From Lingula anatina (lineage: Eukaryota; Brachiopoda; Lingulata; Lingulida; Lingulidae): DNA of 64,000 bases. The notes below the pieces were generated by a model. The model was given only the letters and a program-made list of their open reading frames with translations. It was not told the DNA's origin and searched no databases. Location: the NCBI RefSeq assembly GCF_001039355.2, contig NW_019775380.1, forward strand, positions 553,637 to 617,636, written 5' to 3'. Made by a program: the position numbers and the translations under genes. Of this stretch, positions 25,623 to 38,638 are shown piece after piece. The number at the start of each line of letters is the position of its first letter. Position 1 is the stretch's first letter.

Positions 25623-28600
25623 TGCCAAAATTGTTAAAGTAAAACTGTGCCACCACTGGCTGATGGATTTTATAGGTTTTATTTTTTTACCTGCTTTTTT
25701 AATGGCACCATCCAAACCACCACCAGAAGCAAGTCTTTCATTTGCAGTATTAACAACTGCATCAGTGTGGTACTTGGTGAGATCTCCCTGGCACACTTTG
25801 AACACAATACCAGACGGATGGTTGAACTCTTGAGGGACACATTTTCCAGCATGTCCTGGGCCTCTTCTACCCGATTTCTCAACAATGCAGTTGTTACTGC
25901 CTGCAGTATTCTTCAACAGGATCTGTCCTCTTTCATCACTATAAAACTGTGCCACCACTGGCTGATCGATTTTATACGTTTCTTTTTTAATTGTCTCTAT
26001 AATAGCCACTGCAGTCTTTGTAGCTTTCTCCACACCATCTGGATTCCCCTTAATGCTGAAACCACATTTACCAGTTTCTGATACTTTGAGGCTGATATCA
26101 ACTGCAGAAAACCTTAGGTCACGCTCAACTTTGTTGACCTCCTCCATCTTGAATTTCTGGATGTAAATTGCTTTTGGGTAAGCGACTTCTTCAAAATGTT
26201 CTACAACACTGTGGCAACGTAAAAATGACTGGACATGATTTTCAATTTTATTGATTGTATCTGCCAAAGCAACAATAGTCAGATGCTTTTTTTGAGGAGA
26301 TACCTGTATGTCAATCAAGTCCTCATAGTCTCTACTCAACTGGTCCTTCATATCTTGCCATTTTCTTTCTCTGATAACAGCACTACCACCTTCTTGTACT
26401 GAAATTTTTTTCTCTTTAATCTTCTGTTGTATCAATTCAATAGCTTTCTGTATTTCACACTGACCTGACTCTTGACTGGACAAAGCATAAATGTTTGCCT
26501 CATTAGAGCCACACATAACGTGCACATTGAGGCTTCTTTTCCCGAACTCTTCCTGCAAAAATTGGCAGCAACTCTCTTTTCTCAAAAAATCCAGGACAGC
26601 ATTGGTAACTGCAATCCGCTCTGTTTTGATCTCTTGCATGTATTGAAACAGTTGTATTTTTGCTTCATCCACTTTGACAGGATGTCCCTTTAAATTGACA
26701 ACTTTGTTGGAAAAGTCTGGCTCTATTTGTAACAATGGGCAACTTTCTCCTAGTTGCTGCAAAAATGGGCCATTCTCCAGAAAATATACTGCATAGTCTT
26801 TCATCTTGACCTGGCTGCTCACAGAATGGGCATCTTCTTGAACAGAATGAATTGTCTCTGACATCCTTTGTAAGACTCCTGATACATCACCCTTTTCTCC
26901 CACTACCTGTATGCACATATTCTTTTCGTCTTTGTGAAACAATAACCTTCCTGGGTAAGACTGAACCATTTCATCTACACGTTCCCAAATTACACTTCCA
27001 ATGTTACTTGGGACTTTAATCTCCTGCTGATCATAATTTTGGAGAAACTGTTTCATTGCCTCTGATATCTTTGCACTCCAAACTTCCATTTCAGAAAATG
27101 CATTGGCCATATTAGGACTGATGGTGCATTCCACTATCAAGGATGTGGTACCTGCTTCTTGCTTTACAACATCACTGACATCACCAAAGTATTTCTGTAG
27201 CATATCTTTCAGCTTTCTATGATGTTGAGGAGCTGCCTGCAGAAATTCAATGAGCAGTGGATCAACATAGAAGTCTTCTGGTGGAGGAATGGCCAAATAT
27301 GGGACATCTGTATTTTGTGGATTAGTGACACCCAAGCAAGGATAAAAAGGGATGACTACAACCCTCTTTTCTTCAATGGTGTAAGGAGAGGCTTCACATA
27401 TTTTGTCCACCACTGAAAAAAAAATGTACAAGTATATGTGATTAAAAAAAAGTAAAAAAAATACCAATCAAAGAAATTGGTGAAAAAACACTTTTGTTTT
27501 CACATATCTTTTAAACTATTTTATTGAAAAAATTACAATTTTCAAACATAGCACATATATATACTTACTATCATCCACTATTAAAAATGAATCTAATTGT
27601 CAAATACATGATGTTACACGTACCTACATTTTTATTTCATAAAAAAAAAAACAATCTTCATCCAATAACAATAATCACCTTTGTAATCATCAAAAGTAAT
27701 CATAGCCACTCTGGTTCTGTTTTTGGAAACCATATTCACTCTACAACTACACCCAAGTTTCTCAAAGTGCAGTTGAATGATGGATTCAGTAGTAGTTCCT
27801 TTTAAACCATGTGCTTGAACAGCAGTTGGATATGAGACAGGCTCTATGTTGAATTCACCCAAACTACCATCTCTGCCTTTTCCTCTTCTCTCCATGCATT
27901 TCTCTTTAAATGATGCAAAATCTAAAAAGGAATATATACAGTGGACAATTAATACAATTTTTCATAAGATAAACAATTTATACAATCCTTCATAATGTGC
28001 TGTTACAGTGTATATGTGCTTTGTAGTTAGGATTCATTCAAGAGCTAATACCATGATGAGCATTTAATATAATTATTTCTTCTTTTAACCTATATATCTA
28101 TTTTTAGAAGCTAGGTATTTTGATGACTTATAAATATTCTGTAAGTACCATTACAATATATGGTGTAGTAATGGATTTACTATTTCTTTTTACAACAATA
28201 AATCATTCAGAATAATTCACAAATTGATATGTATGCCAACAACAAAGTACTTGTCAGTTTAAGCCCAAAATCAAATTTATCAACCTTTTCATCAATGGGA
28301 ATTCCATCAGTCAGCAGACATAACTCTAGGCTTACCAATATCTGTTGAAAATTTCACCAAAAGGACCCTTGGGCTTTCACCATACATAAGAGTGATGTCT
28401 TTTCCATCTATCCCAGAGATATTTTCCAAGTACAACATCAAGGTGGATTTTAGGTTTGGTTTGTATTGAACCAGATTTGAAAAGAGCAGAAGCTTTGGAT
28501 TCAAGGGTAAAGGACAAGATGACACAGCCTTCAACTTCTCACCCTCAAGTACGAGAGTCATTTCTTTAGATTTTTCCAGAACACTGGTAGCATCTGAAAA

Positions 28601-31600
28601 AAAGTAAAATGTGCATTTTAGTTTTCACGTCAGTTCTCATATTTTAACTAGAGGATCAGAGAGGCGATACCGCCTCCGAATATTGTACCACCAGCTGGAG
28701 CAAGCGCATTCGTATAGACCCCCACATACACAAAATAAGGGACACAGCCACCAGTCTTTTGCTTGACAAGCTGTAAAAATGCAATCAACAAGAATTTTCA
28801 AAATATGCAAAAAAAATATATATATAACTTAAAATGGTACAATCAAAGTTAAGTTCATCAAAAGGTAGGTCAAAGGTCAATTTCACAGTAAGATTGCCAG
28901 TATATGACTTCCTATTCAAGTTCAATAGTAACTATGGACCTATCTCTGCCAGTTTTGGAGATAAAAGGAAAGCAAAATTTGCAAAGTTCAGTTCATGGTG
29001 AAAAGTAGGTCAAAGGTCAATTTTGAGGTCACATTTAGATTGCCAGTATATGACTTCCTATTCAAGTTCAATAGTAACTATGGACCTATCTCAGCCAGTT
29101 TTGGAGATAAAAGGAAAGCAAAATTTGCAAAATTCAGTTCATGGTGTAAAGTAGGTCAAAGGTCAATTTTAAGGTCACATTTAGATTGCCAGTATATGAC
29201 TTCCTATTCAACTTCAATAGTAACTATGGACCTATCTCTGCCAGTTTTGGATATATAAGGGACTAAATGTTATAATTTTGGAGTTACAATAATGTGCCAT
29301 AGATGGCGGCGGAGCCGGCAGAACATGTGGGTCGGGACTAAAACCATGTGTACCGTCTGCCTCGCCAATCCTTTTTTTTTATTTTTTCAGGGTTCAAAAT
29401 TTATTATCCATTACCGTACTGCACATTTTGCTTTCACCACCAATATGTACTTTTTGATACAGCGTAACTTGAAAGCCGTATGGAATATAAAAAAAACGGA
29501 GACCACCTCCAGTGTTGGGCTTTACATGCTCTACAAAATGCAAAAAAGAATGGGTCTCTAGCATTAACGGTTCCTGAATTAGAGACAATTTTCAGTTTCG
29601 GTATCTTATGGCCGCTACTCCCGTGAAAATGCACCGATTGACCCCAGATGAAAGATGACCCCAAGGGTAACACTTTCCAATAATATTATTGGTTAAGTCT
29701 GTCTGGTGTCTGAATAACAGCGCAAATAATTTTTTTTTCGTAAAAAAATTCATTTTTTTGAAAATTTTAGCCTGTTTGACCTTGAAAGAAAGGTCAAAGG
29801 TCAAATCCAAGGGCATATTTGAAATCTACACATATGACTTTTGGAAAGCCGTCTGTAGAAAATTTTCCCATAATTCCTTCTGTAGGGTAGATAATTAGCA
29901 ATAAATTTTGCCATTTTTGGACAAGGGTGTATTTCAATGAGTGCCACACCTAGACCCCAATACCGACAAAGCCCAAATTTTACGTGGAACGAGTTGAGAT
30001 TATAGGTGACCTAAAGCCAAGAGATGGGTATGGCAGCCCTTACCGTCTAGGAGGAGAAGCGGTAACGGTGAGATGGCGGCGGAGCCAGAGGAGCCGGCGG
30101 AGCCGGCGGAACATGCGGGTCGGGACTAAAACCATGTGTACCGCCAGCGCCTAAGCTGGTGGTACAATAAGAATTTCTCTATACCTATATACTACGCAAA
30201 TATTATCACAAATCTTCAGCATTTTCTCACTTTCCACTAGAACTATCAACTAAACAGCAAAGGCTGTATTCCCAGAGCTTTTAGATTGATCTATACCTGC
30301 GGGGAGTCTCACTAGATTACTGCCAGATAATCTGGCTTAAATGGCTGTCCTGCCTACTACAAGCTGTAAGGGGGTAATTAACTTTCGTGTCCGCTCGGCT
30401 GACAGCTATATAACGTGAACCCCCAGGGAGTTAGGTTGATCTTAAGTAGATCGATCTAATCTGTGGAAATGGGGTCAAAGCACAGATACCAAACAACAAA
30501 AATACCTTAAAACAATATTGGAAAACAAGGCAGCAAAGCTGTCAAATTTACACACAAAAAGCAGAAAATAACAATGCACAAAATGGGCTACTGTCAATTC
30601 TGATACAAAAGTACATTATGCTTAACTGCAAATTCAACATCAAATTGTAATTATCCTCAACAGGTAATACCAATGTAAGTAAAATGTGTAACAAGCAAAA
30701 GGCTTCAGGCCCATGGGAGTTTAAGTTCACACTTTGAAAATGCCAGAATGGCCCCATCATGCTGATTTTCGAACTTGAGCTGCATTTGTAAATATTCATC
30801 AGCTCTGTAAATATAAAGCCAAAAAGTAAAACTGTCTTCCACTTATGGTGTTAACGCTGAAAGTGCATGGCGACAGCGATGCTGGCGACTGCAGACGCAG
30901 GTGATGGCAATATGTAAAGACACATTTGTGTCTGTACATAAAAAAAAGTAAATATAGGAGTAAAAATGCCATTTGGCACTTTATTTTTGTCAGTATTTTG
31001 GCTGTCAAACATGAGAGGAAAGAGTTATTGCACTAAACAATAGTCAATGGCCAATGTTCCAATTCAACAAATACTTCATATATTTCAAAGTGGTTTCTAT
31101 TGTTTTAAATCAGTACAAAGGTTGATACAATATTGAATAATTAGATACAGGAAAAAAACTCATTTTCGGCATTTGGATGATAATAAACCCTTACAGTTAC
31201 AGTACCCTTTATCAGAACAAAAAAGGCCAGACAATGTTATCTATTGTAGACCACACTAATATGCAGCAGAGTGCAGTATATATACAAGAAATTTACTTTT
31301 TTAAAACTTTTTTTATAATTGGAAGATAATTTACCCTCAGCTTCCTCAAAAGTGATTTCTGCCTGGCCACTGCCTTCTTTGTATACTAATTTCTTCACAG
31401 GACCACCTCCACTTCGACGCCGACTCTCAAAATACATCTTCAATGTCTCCTCTTTTGTGGTAGTTTTGATTCCAGAGACCAGGACAGTGACTCGACCATT
31501 CCATGTTTGATTGGTGGCAACTGTATCCTCAGTGGTAGGCCAAGAAATCTGTAAAGTGGCTCCATCTAATGGTGACTTCCCTGTTCCTGCCTTCACAAAG

Positions 31601-34600
31601 TTGGCAGCACCTGAATTTAGAATTTAGAATTAAAAAATATAAGTAAATTCAAAGCTCATAAAGTATAAATCTAAGAAATACAGCTTTAATATTCTGACTG
31701 GTATAAAACTTACCCTCCGAACTTTCAAATGTGACCAAAGCATGTCCACTTCCTCCAGAATACTGCAAATCCTTGTACCCTTGGGCACCACTACGCTTTT
31801 CATTTTCAAAGTATAACCTTAAAGCATCCTCAGTTGTGTGATGCTGGATCCCAGTTACAATGACTGTGCATGCATTACTAAGTTCTGGCAGCCAGCTGAT
31901 GGTTAGAGTTGAATCCTTCATGGTAACAGTTCCTCTTTTAACTAACCTATCAGCCACTAAAAATATGTAAACATTCAGAATAACTTGGATGTACTGTTTA
32001 AATCCAGCCAACAGAGATTCAAGTCACAGATAGAGACTTCATATTCATCTGAAGGTCAAGTCACTCTGATGCTTGTGGGTTCAGAAACTCCAGACATGTT
32101 TTAATGGATTAGAGAAGCTTCAAGACCCCCAGCCAAAGGTGTACAGTTTTGTACCAAATAATACCAAATTGAATGCACAGTTCTAATTAGAACAGATGGG
32201 TTTCAAAGCAATTATATTCATTATACTTTATTTTATGACTTGGCTTCACAAAATAACTCTCTGGTCAAACTCACCACTGGCATCCTTGAAATGGATGATA
32301 GCTTTGCCAGTGCCAGGTGTGTAATCTAGGTCTTCTATTGGACCACCATCACTCCTCTTTTCGCTTTCAAAATACATCTCCAAGTGGTCCTTACTGATGT
32401 CTGTCCCAATGCCTTGAACTAACACCCCTAACTGCTGACTTGTGGCTGCTTCACTGGACTGTTCTACAGATGTCATGGTAGGTTCTAAGTAAAACAAAAT
32501 CAAAAAGATGAGAATAAACAAAAAACTTGCTCGGCCCATTCATCATTTAAGCCAATTATCTGAGTCATAAAAATGCACCTCAGCATAATATGTACCATAC
32601 CTAGCACAATCGATGCTTTAAGAAACCTCATACAAGTGGTGGTTGTATAAAGGGGAGTTTTGAATAGACTATGAAACATGTTACAGCATCTTTTTTCACC
32701 AAAAACCATAACAATCTCTCTCCATCATTGAAGATCTTACAGAGAACAAGATTACATTCAGTCAGATGGCAACCGGCTGAAAAACGTAACGTCATGGCGG
32801 TTATTTGAAACTTTTCAGTGAGTCCGCGTCACGAAGTAGCGCCGTTTCTGGACAAATGCGATGGCTGACGTGAAAAATTGTACCTTGCAAATAAAACCAG
32901 TTTAAAAACAAACAAGGTTGTTTTGAGTTGTGATTTTGTAAAGATAATAAGAAAAGTTCATGCTCTTACCCTCGATTTCAAAGGATTACTGAAATATGAT
33001 AAAATTTAAATGAAGTATGTTCACGATTTTGAATTTTGAAAATAAAATCGTTCTCAAAATGAGTATCGTAGGGGGTGGGACTATGTTGCGAGAAAAAAGT
33101 TTCCAGGCCTAAATTTATCTCATTTTTAGATATAAGTTAAAACACCACCTAAGGTTTAAAATTTCAAAGTTTCAAGAACGTGTTATTTCTTGTATTGTCA
33201 CCAGAAGAAAAAATCCAAGATGCACCTCAAATAATGACGAAAAAATGGCGGTCTCAGACCGTCGCAAAAAGTATATTTATTTGGAGGTTACATCTTTATT
33301 AAAAATATCAACACATATATCATTTCAAAGAAAAACGATCAAGTATTATTTCTGTCACTGTACCTTTCGTGTATGCGTTCCTGAAAAGTTTTACGATGAC
33401 CTTGAACTACTAAAGCATTGTGGGAGTTCCTATTGAACGGTCATGGTTAGATATATTCCCGCCGATAACTGAATTTTCTATCATTATTTAGTGTTTTGTA
33501 TGGTATTTTATCGTTTATAAAAGAAAAATGATCATAAGAAAATGTCCTGATTTTATTTATGTATTCTAATATCATTAATGCAGGAGATTATATGTTGACC
33601 TATTTATAAAACAACGCGCATATTTGTAATAAAAAGTATCCAAAAAGTATCAAAGATTCGAATGCCACATTCCAAATAGCAGGGTAGCTTAGTCCATTAT
33701 TGCAAAATAAAAGGGAGTGTGGGTTTAAAAAAGGACCAAGATTTTAGAATAAATCGCTTAAGATTTGCTTTGCCATACTATACAAGTACACTGTATATAT
33801 TACGTACGTAGCCTATATATGTATATATGCGTTTTTGAATAATATCTTAAGTTGGAAAATTTTGGATTTCTATGGCAAGTTTAGTGCTTCTTTCCCATTA
33901 AATGTCATTTTTTTTTGTCTTATTTCCTACTAATTAAACTCCTCCACACCACACATTGAAGCTGTTCTCGGTCATTATGAAGTCGGTTATTTTACTATGA
34001 ATAAACAACAAACTATATAAGCAGAGCCGCAGTCCGTAATGGTAAACAGAATTTAGATGTTATGTTCAGTCTACTCGTAACTCAGGATTGTGCAGATAAG
34101 CTTTAAGGCAGCAAATTTCGTGGAGGATTCGCAACCGACTTGACTTGTGCAGGTGCGATATAAGGCTTAAATATCTTCTTTTGAAATAAGACATCTAGAA
34201 AGGTAAAATGATTTTAACACCTAAGATATTATTTATTTTACTTAAAGGGACATTTTATTGTGCAAATAAGTGATAAGTATATTGATTCTGGAAATTTAGT
34301 GAAATCTTTAGACCTTCACTTGCTTCTGTATTGGAGAATATGACGTCAGGATATGGCTGACATCTAGCGCAATAGAGTCAAAAATGGACTTCAACAGCTC
34401 GCATAAAAAGTTTCCACAAATAAATTTTGATGAAACTTGGCACGTATTTTTCTTATTGAAAAAGCCACATTTTACGGACTTCTCTAAGACGTGTTATTTC
34501 TAATAAAGGAGATATCTCAATTTGTTACAGTATTGCTACGGCCAAAAATTTACCCGTTGGCCGATTTCCTCGAGTTCTAGCTCATTCATTTCTGCTCACT

Positions 34601-37600
34601 AATAGGTAAATCGCGGGCGTTGAGACGCGTAGTGAACTCTGCTATCAGGTCGTAATTCTTCACAAGCACGTATGAGGGCAATTAAGCACAATTCATGAAT
34701 TCCCATGAAGGTAACGCAATTTACAAATTTTCAACCACGACGTCATCTCAGCGCACGCGCTCAGTTCTGAATATTTTCCTACGCGCGGCCAGTTGCCATC
34801 TGACTGATTTATTCCTGTTACAAACATCATTAATTGAGCTAAATATGCACAAATACAAAGATGGTGTTATCTTTACCTTCAACAGCAGAGTTTTCAGAAG
34901 CAAAAAGGCCCTGGGTTGGTGTTCTCAATGTATGTTCTTGTTTTGGTGACACAATGGGGGCATTTGGGGTCCTTACATCCTGTAGTTGCTCGGGCATAGC
35001 TCGGGGGTCAAAATGCCGTGGTTTTTGAGTGAATGAATGGTTTTCAGAGGAACGAGAATTCTGCTGTTGCTGGGTATAAATGGAACCCGGATATACGGGG
35101 TGTTGTGGCTGCCTGGGAGAATGTCCGACGCCATAAAATCCAAAATGTTGTGCTTCTTGAGAGGAATGCTGGCTATCATGGACATCTTTGTTTAGTTGTT
35201 GCTCAGGCATAGCTTTGGAGTCAAAATGTGGTGGTTTCTGAGTGAATGATTTGTTTTCAGGAGAACCAGAATTCTGCTGTTGCTGGGTATAATGCCTGCT
35301 GTAAATGAAACCAGGATCTGTGGGGTGTTGTGGCTGCCTAGGAGAATGTCCAGCACCATGAAATCCAAAATGTTGTGCTTCTTGAGAGGGATGCTGGCTA
35401 TTACGGAAACCTATGTTTTGTTGTTGTTGGACCATGTGTGGGTTATTCTGTTTGCCTGGGTGATTTCCTGTTGGTTGCACCATATAGGGACTAAACCCTT
35501 GGCCACTGTGTTGCATATGACTGTACATATGGGCAGCATTCTGATGATCTTGGAGCATATGTTGGCCATACTGTGGGCCAGGTGGTATGCTTTGTTGTGA
35601 CTGCACATCATTATGTTGAGGGATCTGATACCAAACTCCACTGATGTAGGGATAACCAGGTGGCACTCCAGGCATAGGTTGATGGTATGGGTAAAACTGC
35701 TGAGGAGGATATCCTCCATAAACTTCATTATGATTTGATGTTTTTCCTGTGCTTTCTGGGTGCACTGCTCCATAGCCATATGGCACATATGCACTAGATG
35801 TGGGTGGGGGATAGCTTGCTCCCTGGTTTACAACATTGCCTGGACTGTCGCTGGTTGCTTTAAGAGTCGCAGAAGTACTTCCTGTAGGCAGTGGTGGCTG
35901 CTCTGTTGATGTATGACCATAACTCCTGTTGGTTTGCATGTCGATGGCTTCTGCAGTGATTGATCTTTCAGATATGTTCTTATGCTCAGGTGACTGCTGA
36001 GCTGCATGTGATTTAGCACTATCAGTATTACGGTACTGAGGTTGACCTGGGACCTGAATTGGAGGCTGCTGATGTTGAAACATTTCACCTTCCTGTGAGG
36101 GTGGTTGCATCTCAGGCTTATCAAGGGTTTCCTTGGGTGAAGATGGTTTATTGTCAGCTACTGTGCTAGCATTCTCTGCTTGTGTGTCTGCTGTTTCTGG
36201 GTCTGGTAACTGCTGACTGGGACTGGCAGTTGCTCCCTCCCTGGCATCAGGAGCTCCTGGCATGATCTGAATATTTTAGAAACTAAATGTTAATGTTCAA
36301 CTATAACTACAACATAAAAGAATAAACATTAAAATTGACTTTCAAGATTAAAAAGCCTTACTAAATGTGGATGAATGTGGAAAAAAGGCTTATTATTGTC
36401 ATGAACAATATAACATCACAAGGAAAATTTGAGGCAAAATTTAATCTTGTGTGAAAATCAAAGGTTTTTCTAAGGGAACTGATGAAGTTATTGTCTGCAT
36501 TGATAATAATTTTCGTTTCAAATTATATATATATACATATGAAAACAATGACAATCTTCACCTGATGGTATGGGTAAAACGGCTGAGCAGGATATGGGGG
36601 CACTGCTCCATAGCCATATGGGATGTATGCACTGGATGTGGGTGGGGGATAGCTTGCTCCCTGGTATGCAACATTGACTGGACTGTCGTTGGTTGTTTTA
36701 AGAGTCTCAGAAGTACTTCCTGTAGGCAGTGGTGGCTGCTCTGTTGGTACATGACCACTAATCCTGTTGGTTTGCATGCCGGTGGCTTCTGCAGTGACAG
36801 ATCTTTCAGAAGTGTTCTTATGCTCAGGTGACTGCTGAGCTGCATATGAATTAGCACTATCAATATCATGGTACCGAGGTTGACCTGGGACCTGAATTGG
36901 AGGCTGATGGAGTTGAAACATTTCATCTGGCTGTGAGGGTGGTTGCATCTCAGGCTTGTCAAGGGTTTCCTTGAGTGAAGATGTTTTGTTGTCAGCTACT
37001 GTGCTAGCATTCTCTGCTTGTGTGTCTGCTGTTTCTGGGTCTGGTAACTGCTGACTGGGACTGGCAGTTGCTCCCTCCCTGGCATCAGGAGCTCCTGGCA
37101 TGATCTGAACATTTTAGAAACTAAATTTAAATGTTCAACAACAATTACAATGCCGGTAGAATGTTCATTAAACTGGACTTTCAAGATTAATAAGCCTTAC
37201 TAAAATGTGGATGAATGAGAAAGAAAAAGGCTGATTACTGCCATGAACAATATAACATCACAAGCAAATTTGAGATTGTGTGAAAATATTTAGTTTTTTC
37301 AATGGGAATTAATAATGTTATTGTTACTTCACTAATAAGTATTTTTATTACAAATTGTCTATTTTATTTGTCTGTTCATTTGATGGTGCCATTGGTAAGA
37401 TCAGGTACGTTTACCTGCTCTTTATTAGACTTTAAACCCTCACCAGCTGGTGAGTACTTGGATCCTGCATATGGCTCCACAGTTAGTTGACATGGGATGC
37501 CACTCACACCAACAAAATGATGGTCCTGCTTTGCTAACACTCTCCTTGCAGCTAGAAGCAAATTGTATAAATACATTCTTTATTTTCTGAACTAAATGTA

Positions 37601-38607
37601 GAACCTACAAATCCCAATTTTCTGCTGTCTTCAACCTCTATTAGCTGACATTTTGTGAATGGTACAAAAGTCTGACCTGTTGTTTTATATGTGCTAACTA
37701 TATGTACCCCGTGTTACACGTCATCACCACTGACGATGTGCAGCATCATGTGCAGCCGATGATGTTGCTCATGCGTGGAGGCCGTGACGCTCTCGGCGTT
37801 GTTTGATGTTGGAGTTTTTGTTTTGTTTGATGTTCTGTGAGCGGGGATTATTTGTTGTCTACTATTATTCTGTTTTGAAGTAAGTGTAATTCGCTGCTTT
37901 ATTCCCAAACGTTCTTTTAAACAATATTTGACGTACTTGTAGCTTCTTAATTAATTCTCTACTTCTGTGTTATTACTTATTATGATTTTTCGTTGCTTCT
38001 TACAGGTATATCTGGAAGCCTTATCTTTATTTCCAAAGGGTTGTTTCATCCTGCTTACATTTATACTAGCACATACAGTAGACATCAAAAATGTAAATAT
38101 AATTCATGATTTTTAAGAAATTATTAAAGAAAAACCCAAACTTTAAAAAAAAAAACATGTACTAGTAGCTAGTAACCACTGATGGAAAATGGTGGTGCCA
38201 GTTGTTCAATTTCATGAACGGCCATAGCAGCTGTCCGCAGAGTATCAGATTTCAACCTGTTCTTACATTGCTGTCTTAACTAATGCAATGGGAACAAGCG
38301 TATATTGGCACATAATTGATAACAGCTGGACTTCCTCTTGGGTACTATATTTTCTGGGGCGGACTGAGGCCGTCTTCTGGGTCTTCCAGAAGAAGATCAG
38401 ATTTTCAAGTTTATATTGATGGGTATCTAATTTTTTCTGTTAGAAGACAGTCAAAAATGGAGGATGGATCAACAAAGATAAATTGGAAGACTGTCAGAAA
38501 AAATGTAATTTTTTTGTTCTTCCAACTTTTTGTTCCCCATTTAAATATCTCACTCTACAGCATACACTTTGAAAAATACACTGTATCAATTTGTATTTTT
38601 TTAAATC

Positions 38608-38638
<31 letters not shown>

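Larger units (their letters stand above)
28681..30169 (+). mobile_element. TIR-bounded non-coding element with tandem DR1 units
   Basis: The first 16 bases (tattgtaccaccagct) are the exact inverse of the last 16 (agctggtggtacaata). The left half contains about three tandem 140-146-bp units (28865-29260); the right half matches 4390-5124. No open frame encodes a transposase, so it is best described as a non-autonomous DNA-transposon-like repeat. It sits in the intron between PARP14-like exons 8 and 7. A target duplication was not identified. Confidence 0.7.

Noticed and set aside
25488-27467. Reading the 659-codon frame as a whole protein
   Set aside because: Both ends are intron read-through: the start precedes the acceptor at 27413 and the end runs past the donor at 25691 into an (AC)n tract coding Cys-Val.
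28865-29260. CRISPR-like array
   Set aside because: The three units are contiguous 140-146-bp tandem repeats without unique spacers, in an animal intron.
35411-36124. Overlapping minus-strand frames in exon 4
   Set aside because: Alternative frames of the duplicated low-complexity exon; only the frame with phase-matched splice sites on both sides is kept.
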